Assembly: GCA_026874595.1 (NCBI GenBank)
Contig: CM049315.1
Coordinates: forward strand, 78,349,401 to 78,413,400
Length of the DNA stretch: 64,000 bases
DNA from: Sipunculus nudus
Taxonomy: Eukaryota > Annelida > Sipuncula > Golfingiida > Sipunculidae
Direction of reading: 5' to 3'
Position 1 is the stretch's first letter; every line of letters begins with the position of its first letter. Under the pieces are notes generated by a model. The model had not been told where the DNA came from. It did no database searches and saw only the letters and a program-made list of their open reading frames with translations. Positions 48,030 to 62,394 of this stretch are shown here, piece by piece. The position numbers were made by a program, and so were the translations under genes.

Positions 48030-50700
48030 GTATATTCATATGACTGCTTTATTTATTTCATTATAATTTACTGACGTAATGAAAGGCATTTGCATATATA
48101 CCTCCGTATATCTGATAAATATCCAAGTTAGTGGCTTATGTTTAATGGACTACGTCTTTTCTCAGTTCGGGTTTTTTTATATAATCATACAATTAAACGT
48201 GTTCATTTTCATTTCCACCCTTACCCAAGGAATCAGATATTTAATCTTTCCTGAAAAATATACATAAATGGCATTTAATAAAGATTGTGTTGTACAAATG
48301 ATCATATATACACTTGTCATGTATATAAATAAACTAAAATAGACTGCAGGATTATTGCATCATTTTTTTTTTAGCTGTGAAGAAATGAAATCATGTAAAC
48401 ATGGTATATCTGCATAATTATTTAGCGCACAAGTAAAATTACATTCTAAAAGAGTGTGAACTGATATCAGAGTGAACATAGGAGCAAACACGCTGAATAC
48501 CTCTGTAACAACATTAACCACCTATTTCTACCGGTAGCTTGATATATACAGGTGTTTGCCCCCGGATTACTACAGAAAGGTCCACATACAAATCAGCCGT
48601 TTATAAACTAATGAGATTTACTGGGTGTCCAGCCGAGCCGGCCAAACGAAGGCCACTTGGATGAGATCTGGAAAAGATTTATGGTTTTGATCCCCAGTCC
48701 CTGACAGCAAGGCACTCCAAGTGAACAATAGTGGGTTATAAAGCTGTAGGGGGGACTTAATTTATTAGTCATATTCAATAAGCTGGACGCTGGGCAGTAA
48801 ATATGGAAGCAAGATATCATTGTTTAATTTACAGACTTCCGGACTCTCTGGCCTGACCGGTGTCACGTCTTTATTGCCGGAAATTTGTTAATTAAAATAT
48901 TAAGCTTTTTCTCAGAATACGTATATCTTTATGCCACAAACACGATTGCTCTGTTGGCTTCCAGCATTCTTTGCTTAAAGGAAATGTCCACTTTAACCAA
49001 TATAGATCAACCCACTTTGTCCAGCAATAAAGATGCCAAATAGAGATTCAGTAAAACACAAATAAAAATGCTCGACAAAGATAACATTAACAAATTTTGG
49101 AATACTTTACTTCTTTTCATTTAAAGTACGTCAGTAATCTGTCGAAAAGTCTAACGATACAAAAGAGCCGTAGCTTGCAAATATAACAGTCAAAACTCCG
49201 ATTCATTAGTTTTGTGGTTTCGCCTGTATTAGTTTCAAGTTACTCTAACAGAGTCTAGAATTTTCGGGGGTTTTTTTTCTGCTACTTTTGATTATATTTA
49301 TATATATGTTATGGACCTCTAGAACATGTCCACCAAAGTATAGTCATTTGCCGGCGACAGTTGGTACTGAGTATTTGTGTTCTGTAAATCGAAAAAAAAA
49401 TAGATTCTTGAATTATAAATGTGAAAATTCATCCTAAACGCCGAACCTCCTGCCGGAGTCCAGGATGATTCCACGTCACAAGGCCAGCTCACATGTTTGT
49501 TTTTTTTTCACATGATCGCGTGACCAGATCAATACAGACGATCATTATACATATGTTAATAAAATTTCTAGTGAAAAATCTAGTGATTTTCTTCCATGTA
49601 AAACTGTAAACGGAGCTGTTTCTCGGAAGTAGTGCCCCGCAAAAATTTGCAAGTGATTGTTTCGAATGGCATCGTTTACGCGTTGTTTCAAACCAATATA
49701 TTCATATTTATGTGAAGAAAATTATAGCGAATAGAAATTTGACTGTTCCATTGAGAAACCTAGTCACGGGTTAACCACTAGTACGCTCTTGTAAGAGTTA
49801 ATATATCAAAAGCCCCTCAGCGTCATTCCGGAGACACGTGACCGTGTAAGCTGGAGTCTGCCGTTTGAGAACGATCAGTAAATATAGCAGGTAGTTATAA
49901 CTCAGGGAGTGCTTCTGGAAGACTAAATCTGATTCTTAGGAACAAAGGCAGCAGTTAATAAACCTGTAGTAGTATGTTTGCCGGGGATCGTAGAGATTAT
50001 TGTGGGAGCACCACTCCATGTCACCTGACTGGAGTGCTCAGCCCGCAGCTTACAGAAACCTAATTAACCCAAGAGGTCCCGAGCCGTAAATCAACAAGAG
50101 ATGACCCGCTACTAGTCGCCGCGGCTCACGATTAACCACTAAATCTTACCCTGTGACGTAACATAATATGTACGCATACTAATTATACCTTGTCTAAAAG
50201 ATAGGATTATATAGGTCTTGTTCTACTTTTTGCATGAAAAAGGTTTTCATAATTAAAGTTCTGCAGTTTCTATTGGCCTATTTATCTTCAAGATTAAAGG
50301 AATTACCCGCAGGGTGGGAAGATGACTGGCATGGGTTGGGGTATGACAGGCTTGGGATGGTAATCAAAGATTTCACTTCCAATATATAGATATTTTTCTC
50401 TCGATCTCAGGGAGATGATAACATTGACCATCCCCCCCCCCCTTTTTGCTAAAAAGTAGGGGGTGGTGGTATATACCCCTCCCCCTGTATTGACGCCACT
50501 GCCATTGGCTCTTTTGTTGGCCTTTTGTCTTAGGAACATGTCTTCGATGATAGGAGTAGCCAGTGATTTATAAATAGGCGTTTCGCTTCAGTGTTGGCAT
50601 ATCAACGTATGATTTTATTGAAATACTTTTCGCTTTTAATTTCAAAGATTGGTCCATAACCTTGACCGGCTCTGCAATTAAAATAGTGGTAGAGCTTTCC
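48030..50700. other. Non-coding interval
   Basis: No gene seen. A C-run near 50433 and T-runs near 48363 and 49500 are the only low-complexity features of note. Confidence 0.4.
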
Positions 50701-51943
50701 TGACAGACCCTGTATGACATACCCTGTATGACAGATCCTGTAAGACGGACCCTGTTTGACCGACCCTGTATGACCGACCCTGTATGACAGACCCTGTATG
50801 ACAGATCCTGTAAGACGGACCCTGTATGACATACCCTGTATGACCGTCCCTGTATGACAGACCCTGTATGACAGACCCTGTATGACAGACCCTGTATGAC
50901 CGACCCTGTATGGCAGACCCTGTATGACCGACCCTGTATGACAGACCCTGTATGACAGACCCTGTAAGACAGACCCTGTATGACAGACCCTGTAAGACAG
51001 ACCCTGTATGACAGTCCCTGTATGACATACCCTGTATGACCGACCCTGTATGACAGACCCTGTATGACATACCCTGTATGACCGACCCTGTATGACCGAC
51101 CCTGTATGACAGACCCTGTATGACAGACCCTGTATGACCGACCTTGTATGACAGACCCTGTATGACAGACCCTGTAAGACAGACCCTGTATGACAGACCC
51201 TGTAAGACAGACCCTGTATGACAGACCCTGTATGACCGACCCTGTATGACAGACCCTGTATGACAGACCCTGTGAGACAGACCCTGTAAGACAGACCCTG
51301 TATGACAGACCCTGTATGACAGACCGTGTTTGACAGACCCTGTATGACAGACCCTGTATGACATACCCTGTATGACAGACCCTGTATGACCGACCCTGTA
51401 TGACAGACCCTGTATGACAGACCCTGTAAGACAGACCCTGTATGACAGACCCTGTAAGACAGACCCTGTATGACAGACCCTGTAAGACAGACCCTGTATG
51501 ACAGACCCTGTATGACAGACCGTGTTTGACAGACCCTGTTTTACGGACCCTCTTTGACAGACCCTGTATTACGGACCCTGTATGACCGACCCTGTATGAC
51601 AGAGCCTGTAAGACAGACCCTGTAAGAAAAACCCTGTATGACAGACCCTGTATGACAGACCCTGTATTACGGACCCTGTATTACGGGCCCCCTATGACCG
51701 ACCCTGTAAGACAGACCCTGTATGACAGACCCTGTGAGACAGACCCTGTATGACAGACCCTGTATGACGTACCCTGTATGACCGACCCTGTATGACCGAC
51801 CCTGTATGACAGACCCTGTATGACCGACCCTGTATGACCGACCCTGTATGACCGACCCTGTATGACAGACCCTGTATGACAGACCCTGTATTACGGACCC
51901 TGTATTACGGACCCTGTAAGACAGACCCTGTATGACAGACCCT
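50701..51943. repeat. 14-bp satellite, array 1
   Basis: About 89 copies of ACCCTGTATGACAG with point variants (GACCG, TAAGACAG, TATTACGG). ACAGACCCTGT within it is a short imperfect palindrome. On the minus strand no frame has a stop (14-residue period LSYRVCHTGSVIQG), which gives the 228-codon frame at 50678-51364. Confidence 0.95.
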
Positions 51944-52080
51944 GATCAGGAGGTGGTTACATTTCAGAGATGCAGTGAGCGGCTAAACAAAGTGAACATT
52001 TTTGCTTCATGCTCACTGTAACTTAGATATCGACAAAATGTGGAAATCTAGTGTTAAAACTGAACCAAGATGTACATGAT
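51944..52080. repeat. 137-bp spacer, copy 1
   Basis: It begins GATCAGGAGGTGGTTACATT. It holds an 8-bp inverted repeat CAGTGAGC ... GCTCACTG with a ~33-base loop. Near-identical copies are at 52711-52848 and 54584-54722, each placed directly after a 14-bp array. Confidence 0.9.
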
Positions 52081-52710
52081 TGTATTACGGACCCTGTAAG
52101 ACATATTCTGTTTGACAGACCCTATATGACAGACCCTGTATAACGGACCCTGTATGACGTATCTTGTGTGACCGACCCTGTATGACAGACCTTGTAAGGC
52201 ATACCCTGTTTGACATACCCTGTATAACAGACTCGTATGACAGACCCTGTTTGACAGACCCTGTTTGACAGATCCTGTAAGACAGACCCTGTATGACCGA
52301 CCCTGTATGACCGACCCTGTATGACAGACCCTGTATGACAGACCCTTTAAGACATACCCTGTTTGACAGACCCTGTATGACAGACCCTGTTTGACAAACC
52401 CTGTTTGACAGATCCTGTAAGACATACCCTGTTTGACAGACCCTGTATGACAGACCCTGTATGACAGACCCTGTTTGACATACCCTGTTTGACAGATCCT
52501 GTAAGACAGACCCTGTATGACATACCCTGTATGACAGACCCTGTATGACAGACCCTGTATAACAGACCCTGTTTGACATACCCTGTTTGACAGATCCTGT
52601 AAGACAGACCCTGTATGACATACCCTGTATGACAGACCCTGTATGACATACCCTGTATAACAGACCCTGTATAACAGACCCTGTTAGACATACCCTGTAT
52701 GACAGACCCT
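52081..52710. repeat. 14-bp satellite, array 2
   Basis: About 45 units, richer in TTTGACAG and CATACCCTGT variants. Its first ~120 bp, starting TGTATTACGGACCCTGTAAG, match the start of array 3, so the spacer plus array start were duplicated together. Confidence 0.93.
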
Positions 52711-52848
52711 GATCAGGAGGTGGTTACATTTCAGAGATGCAGTGAGCGGCTAAACAAAGTGAACATTTTTGCTTCATGCTCACTGTAACTTAGATATCGA
52801 CCAAAGCGGAAATCTAGTGTTAAAACTAAACCAAGATGTACAGGATTG
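52711..52848. repeat. 137-bp spacer, copy 2
   Basis: Same sequence as copy 1 with a few substitutions ('gaccaaagcgg' in place of 'gacaaaatgtgg'). Confidence 0.9.
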
Positions 52849-54583
52849 TATTACGGACCCTGTAAGACATATTCTGTTTGACAGACCCTATATGACAGAC
52901 CCTGTATTACGGACCCTTTATGACGTATCCTGTGTGACCGACCCTGTATGACAGACCTTGTAAGGCATACCCTGTTTGACATACCCTGTTCGACATTCCC
53001 TGTATAACCGACCCTGTATGACAGACCCTGTTTGACAGACCCTGTTTGACAGACCCTGTATGACAGACCCTGTATGACAGACCCTGTATGACAGCCCCTT
53101 TATGACATACCCTGTATGACCGACCCTGTATGACAGACCCTGTATTGCAGACCCTTTATGACATACCCTGTATGACCGACCCTGTATGACAGACCCTGTA
53201 AGACAGACCCTGTATGACAGACCCTGTTTGACAGACCCTGTATGACAGACCCTGTATTACGGACCCTGTATGACCGACCCTGTATGACAGACCCTGTATG
53301 ACAGACCCTGTATGACAGACCCTGTATAACAGACCCTGTATGACAGACCCTGTATGACAGACCCTGTATAACAGACCCTGTATGACAGACCCTGTATGAC
53401 AGACCCTGTATGACAGACCCTGTATGACAGACCCTGTATAACAGACCCTGTATGACAGACCCTGTATGACAGACCCTGTATAACAGACCCTGTATAACAG
53501 ACCCTGTATGACAGACCCTGTATGACAGACCCTGTAAGACAGACCCTGTATGACAGTCCCTGTATGACCGACCCTGTATGACAGTCCCTGTATGACCGAC
53601 CCTGTATGACAGACCCTGTATAACAGACCCTGTATGACCGACCCTGTATGACAGACCCTGTATTACGGACCCTGTATAACAGACCCTGTATGACAGACCC
53701 TGTATGACAGACCCTGTATGACCGACCCTGTATGACAGACCCTGTATGACAGACCCTGTATAACAGACCCTGTATGACCGACCCTGTATGACAGACCCTG
53801 TATGACAGACCCTGTATAACAGACCCTGTATAACAGACCCTGTATGACAGACCCTGTATGACAGACCCTGTAAGACAGACCCTGTATGACAGACCCTGTA
53901 TGACCGACCCTGTATGACAGACCCTGTATGACAGACCCTGTATAACAGACCCTGTATAACAGACCCTGTATAACAGACCCTGTATGACAGACCCTGTAAG
54001 ACAGACCCTGTATGACAGACCCTGTATGACCGACCCTGTATGACAGTCCCTGTATGACCGACCCTGTATGACAGACCCTGTATAACAGACCCTGTATGAC
54101 CGACCCTGTATGACAGACCCTGTATTACGGACCCTGTATAACAGACCCAGTATGACAGACCCTGTATGACAGACCCTGTATGACAGACCCTGTATAACAG
54201 ACCCTGTATAACAGACCCTGTATGACAGACCCTGTATGACAGTCCCTGTATGACCGACCCTGTATGACAGACCCTGTATAACAGACCCTGTATGACCGAC
54301 CCTGTATGACAGACCCTGTATTACGGACCCTGTATAACAGACCCTGTATGACAGACCCTGTATGACAGACCCTGTATGACAGACCCTGTATAACAGACCC
54401 TGTATAACAGACCCTGTATGACAGACCCTGTATGACAGTCCCTGTATGACCGACCCTGTATGACAGACCCTGTATAACAGACCCTGTATGACCGACCCTG
54501 TATGACAGACCCTGTATGACCGACCCTGTATGACAGACCCTGTATTACGGACCCTGTATGACAGACCCTGTATGACAGACCCT
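52849..54583. repeat. 14-bp satellite, array 3
   Basis: About 124 units. Marker variant TATTACGG followed by ACCCTGTATAAC recurs at 53661, 54123 and 54319, that is 462 and 196 bp apart, exact multiples (33 and 14) of the unit. This shows block duplication in register. Confidence 0.93.
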
Positions 54584-54722
54584 GATCAGGAGGTGGTTAC
54601 ATTTCAGAGATGCAGTGAGCGGCTAAACAATGTGATCATTTTTGCTTCATGCTCACTTTAAATTAGATATTGACAAAATGTGTAAATCTAGTGTTAAAAC
54701 TGAACCAAGATGTACATAATTG
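54584..54722. repeat. 137-bp spacer, copy 3
   Basis: Third copy, slightly more diverged. It ends the satellite region; unique sequence follows. Confidence 0.9.
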
Positions 54723-56218
54723 TGTGAAAGCGACTCACGTGTCTAATGAAAAAAATGAAATGAAAAAAAAGTAGGAGCGTTTGCCAAGGAGACCTACAGG
54801 GGCGTGCCCTATAACTCTTTTTAGGGGGCTCCCAATTTCCTAAACTGTCCGGTCGGGCACAAACCTTTTAAAAAATAACCTGCACACGATATTATTTGAA
54901 AATCATTAATTCTGAATCTGATGCATTATATAGCAGGAGAGAATCTCAAACTACCTCGAGGTTGACCTTTTCACTTGATCAGTGTTTCACTTTATCTCTA
55001 ATACCTGATATAACTCTTAGTCAGCTCATCTATATGATAAGATTATAATATATAAACGTATTTAACATCCATGTATTTCTTTATATTTAACTTTTATATT
55101 ATTCCCCAACTTTCCGTAATGTTTATATAAAATTGTATTTATAAAACATATAGTTATATTCTTTTATTTGGTGTCACTGCATTAGCAAGTCATTAAAAAT
55201 TCCTTAAGATAATTCCGTTTCAACAAAAATAATGGGAAAAATGGAAATTGTTTTCAGGGATCGAGATCATTGGAGTTCGTGCATTACACACTGCCGGATA
55301 ATGCTGGTCAACGAGTGGGATTACTTTCTGTTATCTAACAAGGGTGATCCAATTGTCTCTATTTATTATAAAATTGTTATTTAGGTTAGTAAGGGTATAA
55401 ATGCCCGGAAGAAGGGATATAAATAAAGACGACAAAACGACTGCTAGAGAAAATCGCTCTTGAGACCAAACACTGGATTTCTCCATTGATGGCAGAATAC
55501 AAGAACAGTTCTGAATCAACGAATTCATTAAATCCATTAATGCCGTTAAAAATTAAAAAAAAAGTTCATGAACGTCCAAGGGATTCAGCGATAATAGATT
55601 ATTTTCCTACATTGGCCCTACTCCTTATTATAGTCCCCTAGTCTCGACGTCTTAATTGACATTATGATACGCTATTTTTAATGAATTTGTAACTTCACTA
55701 AATTTCTATGATGTGAACATGCTACATAATTCTGTAATATTAAGTATGTCAATATCATAATCCGCAAACAAAGTATTACATAATGAGAACGAAAGCCCAA
55801 AAATTATAATTATGTTTTACAGATTTTCATGTTAAATTGTACACGTTATCAATTTGATGTAAAAGTCCCTACTTTACGTGCAGCCAGGGGCCTCATGCAG
55901 CCTACATCCGTCCCGGTGAGTCCCTGAAAAAGTGTACTAGAGTTCGGACGCTAGTGCATGCTACATCACTGGCAGACCCGCTATGTGGCGTGAAACAAAC
56001 ACCAAATGTTATATTGACAAAATACAGATACTATTATAATATTCGATATTTTTTAGATTCACTAAAATGGAAAAGAAAATACCAACTTTACTCAACGTAA
56101 CGGATACAATAGGTTTGTGCTTTATCTTCTGTGTTACCATGCCAACACAGGTATTCCCAAAACCCTTCTACACCATGTATCAAGTCTGTTTGTTTCAATG
56201 TAGCTTAACTAAAAGTGA

Positions 56219-56268
<50 letters not shown>

Positions 56269-58148
56269 AAACATTTAATATTTTACATTTAACGTAGTTC
56301 CAAGGAAAAAGAAAAGTTGCATGTTAACCTGTTTATTCGATATAGACAATTAAGACATCGATCAGTATTCTGGAAGTTCACTGGTCATTGAATCTGTTTG
56401 AAATCATTTTTATTTAAGCTACGGTATAAATTTTAAAGAGGTTTCAGAAGATAATATTATAATTCTAGATTGGTTCTAAAGTACAATTCTTTTGACTTTA
56501 ATGGATCACTCTTATATTAATACATTGTTACAGATACTTATCCGCTCGACCTGGTCAGGTACATAGGAAAATTACCGGTATATATCTTCCATTCTTCTTT
56601 AATATATATCTCCGGTATTATATTTCATATACCAAAACGTCAATGTAGTAAAATTTTGAATGATAAACTTGGTACTCTACATAAATAACATGCATACAGT
56701 GCCCAGCCGTTAAGAGCATTCGACATTCTTTACATATAGATACCAATGTATACATATTTTGACCGAAGGTCAAGTCTGATATATTATAAGTATCATGTGC
56801 AGTTCCTAAGATTACCAAACCCTTGAACCGGAATATTAGAAGCTAATTATCACCAGTTGTATATCTTGCGAGAGCTTCTTATGTAGTCGGCTTCTGTCTC
56901 GGGCTGGGAGATGATAATAACCGTACTATATCACTGCAACCGCCGAGACGCTTTTCTTTGAAGTACAAGACAATATCCTAACCCCAGGCTGTAATTACTT
57001 GGGTTTAAGTGTCAGGGCCGATATTGGTGTTGATATAAAGTATGCACAAGATGATAGGAGCATGCTCTGAAGGGGATGAACAGATTGTATTGTAGATTAC
57101 ACACACAAATAAAGGTCCTTCTACACACCTCGTTCTGTACTCCACTCGTAATTCAAGCTGAACTGTTTTTTAGCACTATGCTGTGCTGTCTATATATATA
57201 TGTGTTACTGCTCCTGTATCTATTAATACAAGCACTACTTCTGTACAGCTATTGCTATACACTATAAGTCCTGTTATACCTCTTAGACTACTTCTACTAT
57301 ACTACTGCTACTACTTCTACTAATATATTCGTGTACTACTACTACTATCAATTTAAACGTTTTCGTCCACTTACAATCACTACTTTTACTACTAAAATTC
57401 TATTATTATTACCAGTACTATTACTAATACTTTAGCTTCAACAATTTCATCTAACACTGGTACTTTTACTAATTTAAATGAATATCTTAATAACTTTAAC
57501 AGTTATATCTAAGAGAAGCATCATACGTCTGACAAATGAGGTGTATACTAATCTCTGAACAGTAATATTACATTAAATAATGATAATGATTATTATTATT
57601 GTTAACATTAATATATTGTGTAATCAGAAAATAATAATACAACAATTTTTTTAATTCGTCAGTTCAGACAAGAATTTGTTACAATCTGACTATAAGTAAT
57701 TCCATTTATATGAGTTGTGCACTCCTATACTTTTGCAACAAGAAATCATCATCATCATCATTCTTAAAATTTCATAAAATATTCACTCATCACTTGCCAG
57801 TTCTCTAAAATCATAATTCAATTTTGACTCAACTGGAAGCTTGATAGCCTGCTAAGGCTATTAATTCAAGTTAATTTCTTTGATATGGAATACATTTGTC
57901 CTTATATAAAATCAACTTTTCATTCTTGTATCATCTGTCCCAAATAATTTTAGTTATTTTATGGAACCGCTCAAAACGAAAACGCTCAAGTACGAACAAA
58001 ATGATACTCAGTATCATCCAAACTACTGCAACCCTGGGAGACGCCTTGTCCACACTGGTAAATGGTGATTTCCAGTTCTAAATTTACACATGAATTGACA
58101 AATTTACGTTTGGTAAGTGGTAAACGGCTACACTTATGATATTTAGTT
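54723..58148. other. Non-coding, AT-rich interval
   Basis: No gene recognised. It contains (AT)n at 56221-56265. Short frames (for example 55331-55537 and 57076-57267) have no domain or splice support. Confidence 0.4.
56221..56265. repeat. (AT)n microsatellite
   Basis: About 22 AT units. Confidence 0.95.
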
Positions 58149-58400
58149 TGAGCTCAGATGACTTTCAGTCATGCTGAGCTGCAGTGATCACCTTTGTCCG
58201 TCGTCCATCCGTCCGACAGGCCGTTTGTCCGTTAATTACTATTTATATATCGTAACCGTTGGACCTGGAATCTTCTTACTGCAAATCTATAGAGGTCTGT
58301 AAAACCTCTTTTGAAACCTGATTATTAGGTCACTCAGAGCTATATTCTTCGTGTTACACAGTTTATTTGTGCACCCCATAAAAATGAAAAAAAAAATTAT
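58149..58400 (+). repeat. R1 repeat fragment (5' part)
   Basis: GAGCTCAGATGACTTTCAGT, 'catgctgagct', the GTCCGTCGTCC run, 'cgtaaccgttggac' and 'attaggtcactcagagc' match the R1 start. The right side fades out. Confidence 0.55.
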
Positions 58401-58616
58401 ACAAAAGCTTCGGTATCTAAATAATTAATGCATGAGTTACAATGATTTCTTCTTTGGTCATTGGGCATTGACAGTTAAATGAGTTCCTTCAGATTTTTTT
58501 ATACCGTTAAATGACAGCAATCGTTTTATATAAAGTTTCCTTTCTTAAGTCTACAAATAACTTCAGGTTATATTTATTAATTTATATTGGTTATATACTC
58601 ACTTATACATACACAC

Positions 58617-58666
<50 letters not shown>

Positions 58667-59177
58667 GGTCAGAACACATAGTATATACCTACAGATCTGA
58701 TCATAACACGTGCTGTTTACAGTAACTTCTCGGCGTCTAATGTTTGTCTGTCTTAAGTGCTGTTCTGAACCGTTCGGCGTTTCATTCCGTGTTTCCATGT
58801 ACATATCAATTTTTTAAAGACTAAACAATATTTATGAAACTGCCTCCGGAACAGGAAATTGTTTCCTCTAATTTCCTTTTCTGTGTTATATACAGGATAC
58901 TAGTATTTCTTTTTCTACCTCTGTCAGCTGGCGAGGTTGTTTTGTCCTTCGCTGGTTGGTTTGCCTGTTAATAACTGTATTCAAAGAATATTAATGGGTT
59001 TTGATGAAATTTTGTGCCGTGTTAATTTAACCCAACACATAAACCTTTAAATGTAGAGAAAATCTGAATCACTACGACGTATCCTTCAAAGAACTTTCAT
59101 TTTCCCTTTTTTTTCATTCATGCCGTGGGCTGAGGACAATCGTCAGTATTGCTGTTTGTCCTTGTCATATAAAGAAG
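58401..59177. other. Non-coding interval with (AT)n
   Basis: (AT)n at 58621-58662. No gene seen. Confidence 0.4.
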
Positions 59178-62100
59178 CTCGTTGATGAACCGTACCGCCG
59201 TGTAGAGCATAGGAAAGTGAACCTCGTTGTTGAACCGTGCCGCCGTGTAGAGCAAAGGAAAGTGAACCTCGTATATGAACCGTGCCGCCGGTAGAGCCTA
59301 GGAAAGTGAACTTCTAATATGAACCGTGCCGCCGTGTAGAGCATAGGAAAGTGAACCTCGTATATGAACCGTGCCGCCGGCAGAGCCTAGGAAAGTGAAC
59401 TTCTAATATGAACCGTGCCGCCGTGTAGAGCATAGGAAAGTGAACCTCGTATATGAGCCGTGCCGCCGTGTAGAGCAAATGAAAGTGAACCTCGTATATG
59501 AACCGTGCCGCCGGCAGAGCCTAGGAAAGTGAACTTCTAATATGAACCGTGCCGCCGTGTAGAGCATAGGAAAGTGAACCTCGTATATGAACCGTGCCGC
59601 CGGCAGAGCCTAGGAAAGTGAACTTCTAATATGAACCGTGCCGCCGTGTAGAGCATAGGAAAGTGAACCTCGTATATGAGCCGTGCCGCCGTGTAGAGCA
59701 AAGGAAAGTGAACTTCTAATATGAACCGTGCCGCCGTGTAGAGCATAGAAAAGTGAACCTCGTATATGAACCGTTCCGCCGTGTAGAGCATAGGAAAGTG
59801 AAACATGCCGATGAACCGTGCCGCCTTGTAGTGCATAGGAAAGTGAACCTCGTTGATGAACCGTGCGGCCGTGTTGGGCATAAGAAAGTGAACCTCGTTA
59901 ATGAACCGTGCCGCCGTGTAGAGCATAGGAAAGTGAACCTCGTATGTGAACCGTGCCGCCGTGTAGAGCATAGGAAAGTGAACCTCGTATATGAGCCGTG
60001 CCGCCGTGTAGAGCAAAGGAAAGTGAACTTCTAATATGAACCGTGCCGCCGTGTAGAGCATAGAAAAGTGAACCTCGTATATGAACCGTTCTGCCGTGTA
60101 GAGCATAGGAAAGTGAACCATGCCGATGAACCGTGCCGCCGTGTAGAGCATAGGAAAGTGAACCTCGTATATGAACCGTGCCGCCGTGAAGAGGATAGGA
60201 AAGTGAACTTCGTATATGAACCGTTCCGCCATGTAGAGCATAGGAAAGTGAACCTCGTATATGAACCGTGCTGCCGGTAGAGCATAGGAAAGTAAACCTC
60301 GTACACGAACCGTGCCGCCATGTAGTACATAGAAAAGTGAACCTCGTATATGAACCGTTCCGCCGTGAAGAGGATAGGAAAGTGAACCATGCCGATGAAC
60401 CGTGCCGCCGTGTAGAGCATAGGAAAGTGAACCTCGTATATGAGCCGTGCCGCCGTGTAGAGCAAAGGAAAGTGAACTTCTAATATGAACTGTGCCGCCG
60501 TGTAGAGCATAGAAAAGTGAACCTCGTATATGAACCGTTCTGCCGTGTAGAGCATAGGAAAGTGAACCATGCCGATGAACCGTGCCGCCGTGTAGAGAAT
60601 AGGAAAGTGAACCATGCCGATGAACCGTGCCGCCGTGTAGAGCATAGGAAAGTGAACCTCGTATATGAACCGTGCCGCCGTGAAGAGGATAGGAAAGTGA
60701 ACTTCGTATATGAACCGTTCCGCCATGTAGAGCATAGGAAAGTGAACCTCGTATATGAACCGTGCTGCCGGTAGAGCATAGGAAAGTAAACCTCGTACAC
60801 GAACCGTGCCGCCATGTAGTACATAGAAAAGTGAACCTCGTATATGAACCGTTCCGCCGTGAAGAGGATAGGAAAGTGAACCATGCCGATGAACCGTGCC
60901 GCCGTGTAGAGCATAGGAAAGTGAACCTCGTATATGAGCCGTGCCGCCGTGTAGAGCAAAGGAAAGTGAACTTCTAATATGAACTGTGCCGCCGTGTAGA
61001 GCATAGAAAAGTGAACCTCGTATATGAACCGTTCTGCCGTGTAGAGCATAGGAAAGTGAACCATGCCGATGAACCGTGCCGCCGTGTAGAGCATAGGAAA
61101 GTGAACCATGCCGATGAACCGTGCCGCCGTGTAGAGCATAGGAAAGTGAACCTCGTATATGAACCGTGCCGCCGTGAAGAGGATAGGAAAGTGAACTTCG
61201 TATATGAACCGTTCCGCCATGTAGAGCATAGGAAAGTGAACCTCGTATATGAACCGTGCTGCCGGTAGAGCATAGGAAAGTAAACCTCGTACACGAACCG
61301 TGCCGCCATGTAGTACATAGAAAAGTGAACCTCGTATATGAACCGTTCCGCCGTGAAGAGGATAGGAAAGTGAACCATGCCGATGAACCGTGCCGCCTTG
61401 TAGTGCATAGGAAAGTGAACCTTGTTGATGAACCGTGCCGCCGTGTAGAGCATAAGAAAGTGAACCTCGTTAATAAACCGTGCCGCCGTGTAGAGCATAG
61501 GAAAGTGAACCATGCCGATAAACCGTGCCGCCGTGTAGTGCTTAGGAAAGTGAACCTCGTTAATGAACCGTGCCGCCGTGTAGAGCATAGGAGAGTGAAC
61601 CTCATATGTGAACCGTGCCGCCGTGTAGAGCATAGGAAAGTGAACCTCGTATATGAACCGTGCCGCCGTGTAGAGCAGAGTGAACCTCGTATATGAATCG
61701 TACCGCCCTGTAGAGCATAGGAAAGTGAACCATGCCGATGAACCGTGCCGCCTTGTAGTGCATAGGAAAGGGAACCTCGTTGATGAACCGTGCCGCCGTG
61801 TAGAGCATACGAAAGTGAACCTCGTTAATGAACCGTGCCGCCGTGTAGAGCATAGGAAAGTGAACCTCGTTAATGAACCGTGCCGCCATGTAAAGCATAG
61901 GAGAGTGAACCTCGTATGTGAACCGTGCCGCCATGTAGAGCATAGGAGAGTGAACCTCGTATGTGAACCGTGCCGCCGTGTAGAGCATAGGAAAGTGAAC
62001 TCCGTATATGAACCGTTCCGCCGTGTAGAGCATAGGAAAGGGAACCTCATATATGAACGGTGCCGCCGTGTAGAGCATAGGAAAGTTAACCTCGTGTATA

Positions 62101-62394
62101 AATCGTGCCGCCGTTTAGAGCATAGGAAAGTGAACCTCGTATATGAACCGTTCCGCCGTGTAGAGCACAGACAAGTGAACCTCGTTTTTGAACCGTGCCG
62201 CCTTGGGGAGCATAGGAAAGTGAACCTCCTATATGAACCTAGCCGCCGTGTAGAGCATAAGAAAGTAAAACCTCGCATATGAACCCTGACGCCGTGTAGA
62301 GCATAGGAAAGTGAACCTCGTTATTGAGCCGTGCCGCCAAGTAGTGCATAGGAAAGTGAACCTCGTGTATGAACCGTTCCACCGTGTAGAGCAC
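59178..62394. repeat. 45-bp satellite (about 71 units)
   Basis: The unit contains GTGAACCTCGTATATGAACC, then GTGCCGCCGTGTAGAGCATA, then GGAAA. 45 bp equals 15 codons, so frames persist. All three minus frames (FPMLYTAARFIYEVH; FLCSTRRHGSYTRFT; SYALHGGTVHIRGSL) and one plus frame (VNLVYEPCRRVEHRK) lack stops, which yields frames of up to 524 codons. Higher-order blocks exist: the variant CTAATATGAAC recurs at 60031, 60480 and 60973 (449 and 493 bp apart). Indels of 2 bp shift frames between blocks. I take this as satellite DNA, not a gene. Confidence 0.93.

Noticed and set aside
50678-51364. 228-codon minus-strand open frame and similar ones to 52691
   Set aside because: Product of the 14-bp repeat, which has no stop in any minus frame.
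50701-54722. Possible telomere- or CRISPR-like array
   Set aside because: The 14-bp unit is not a known telomere repeat and has no unique spacers. The 137-bp sequence between arrays is one repeated spacer.
60031-61605. 524-codon minus-strand open frame
   Set aside because: It is built wholly of the 45-bp satellite. Other frames on the same strand are equally open, and there is no start context, domain or splice signal.
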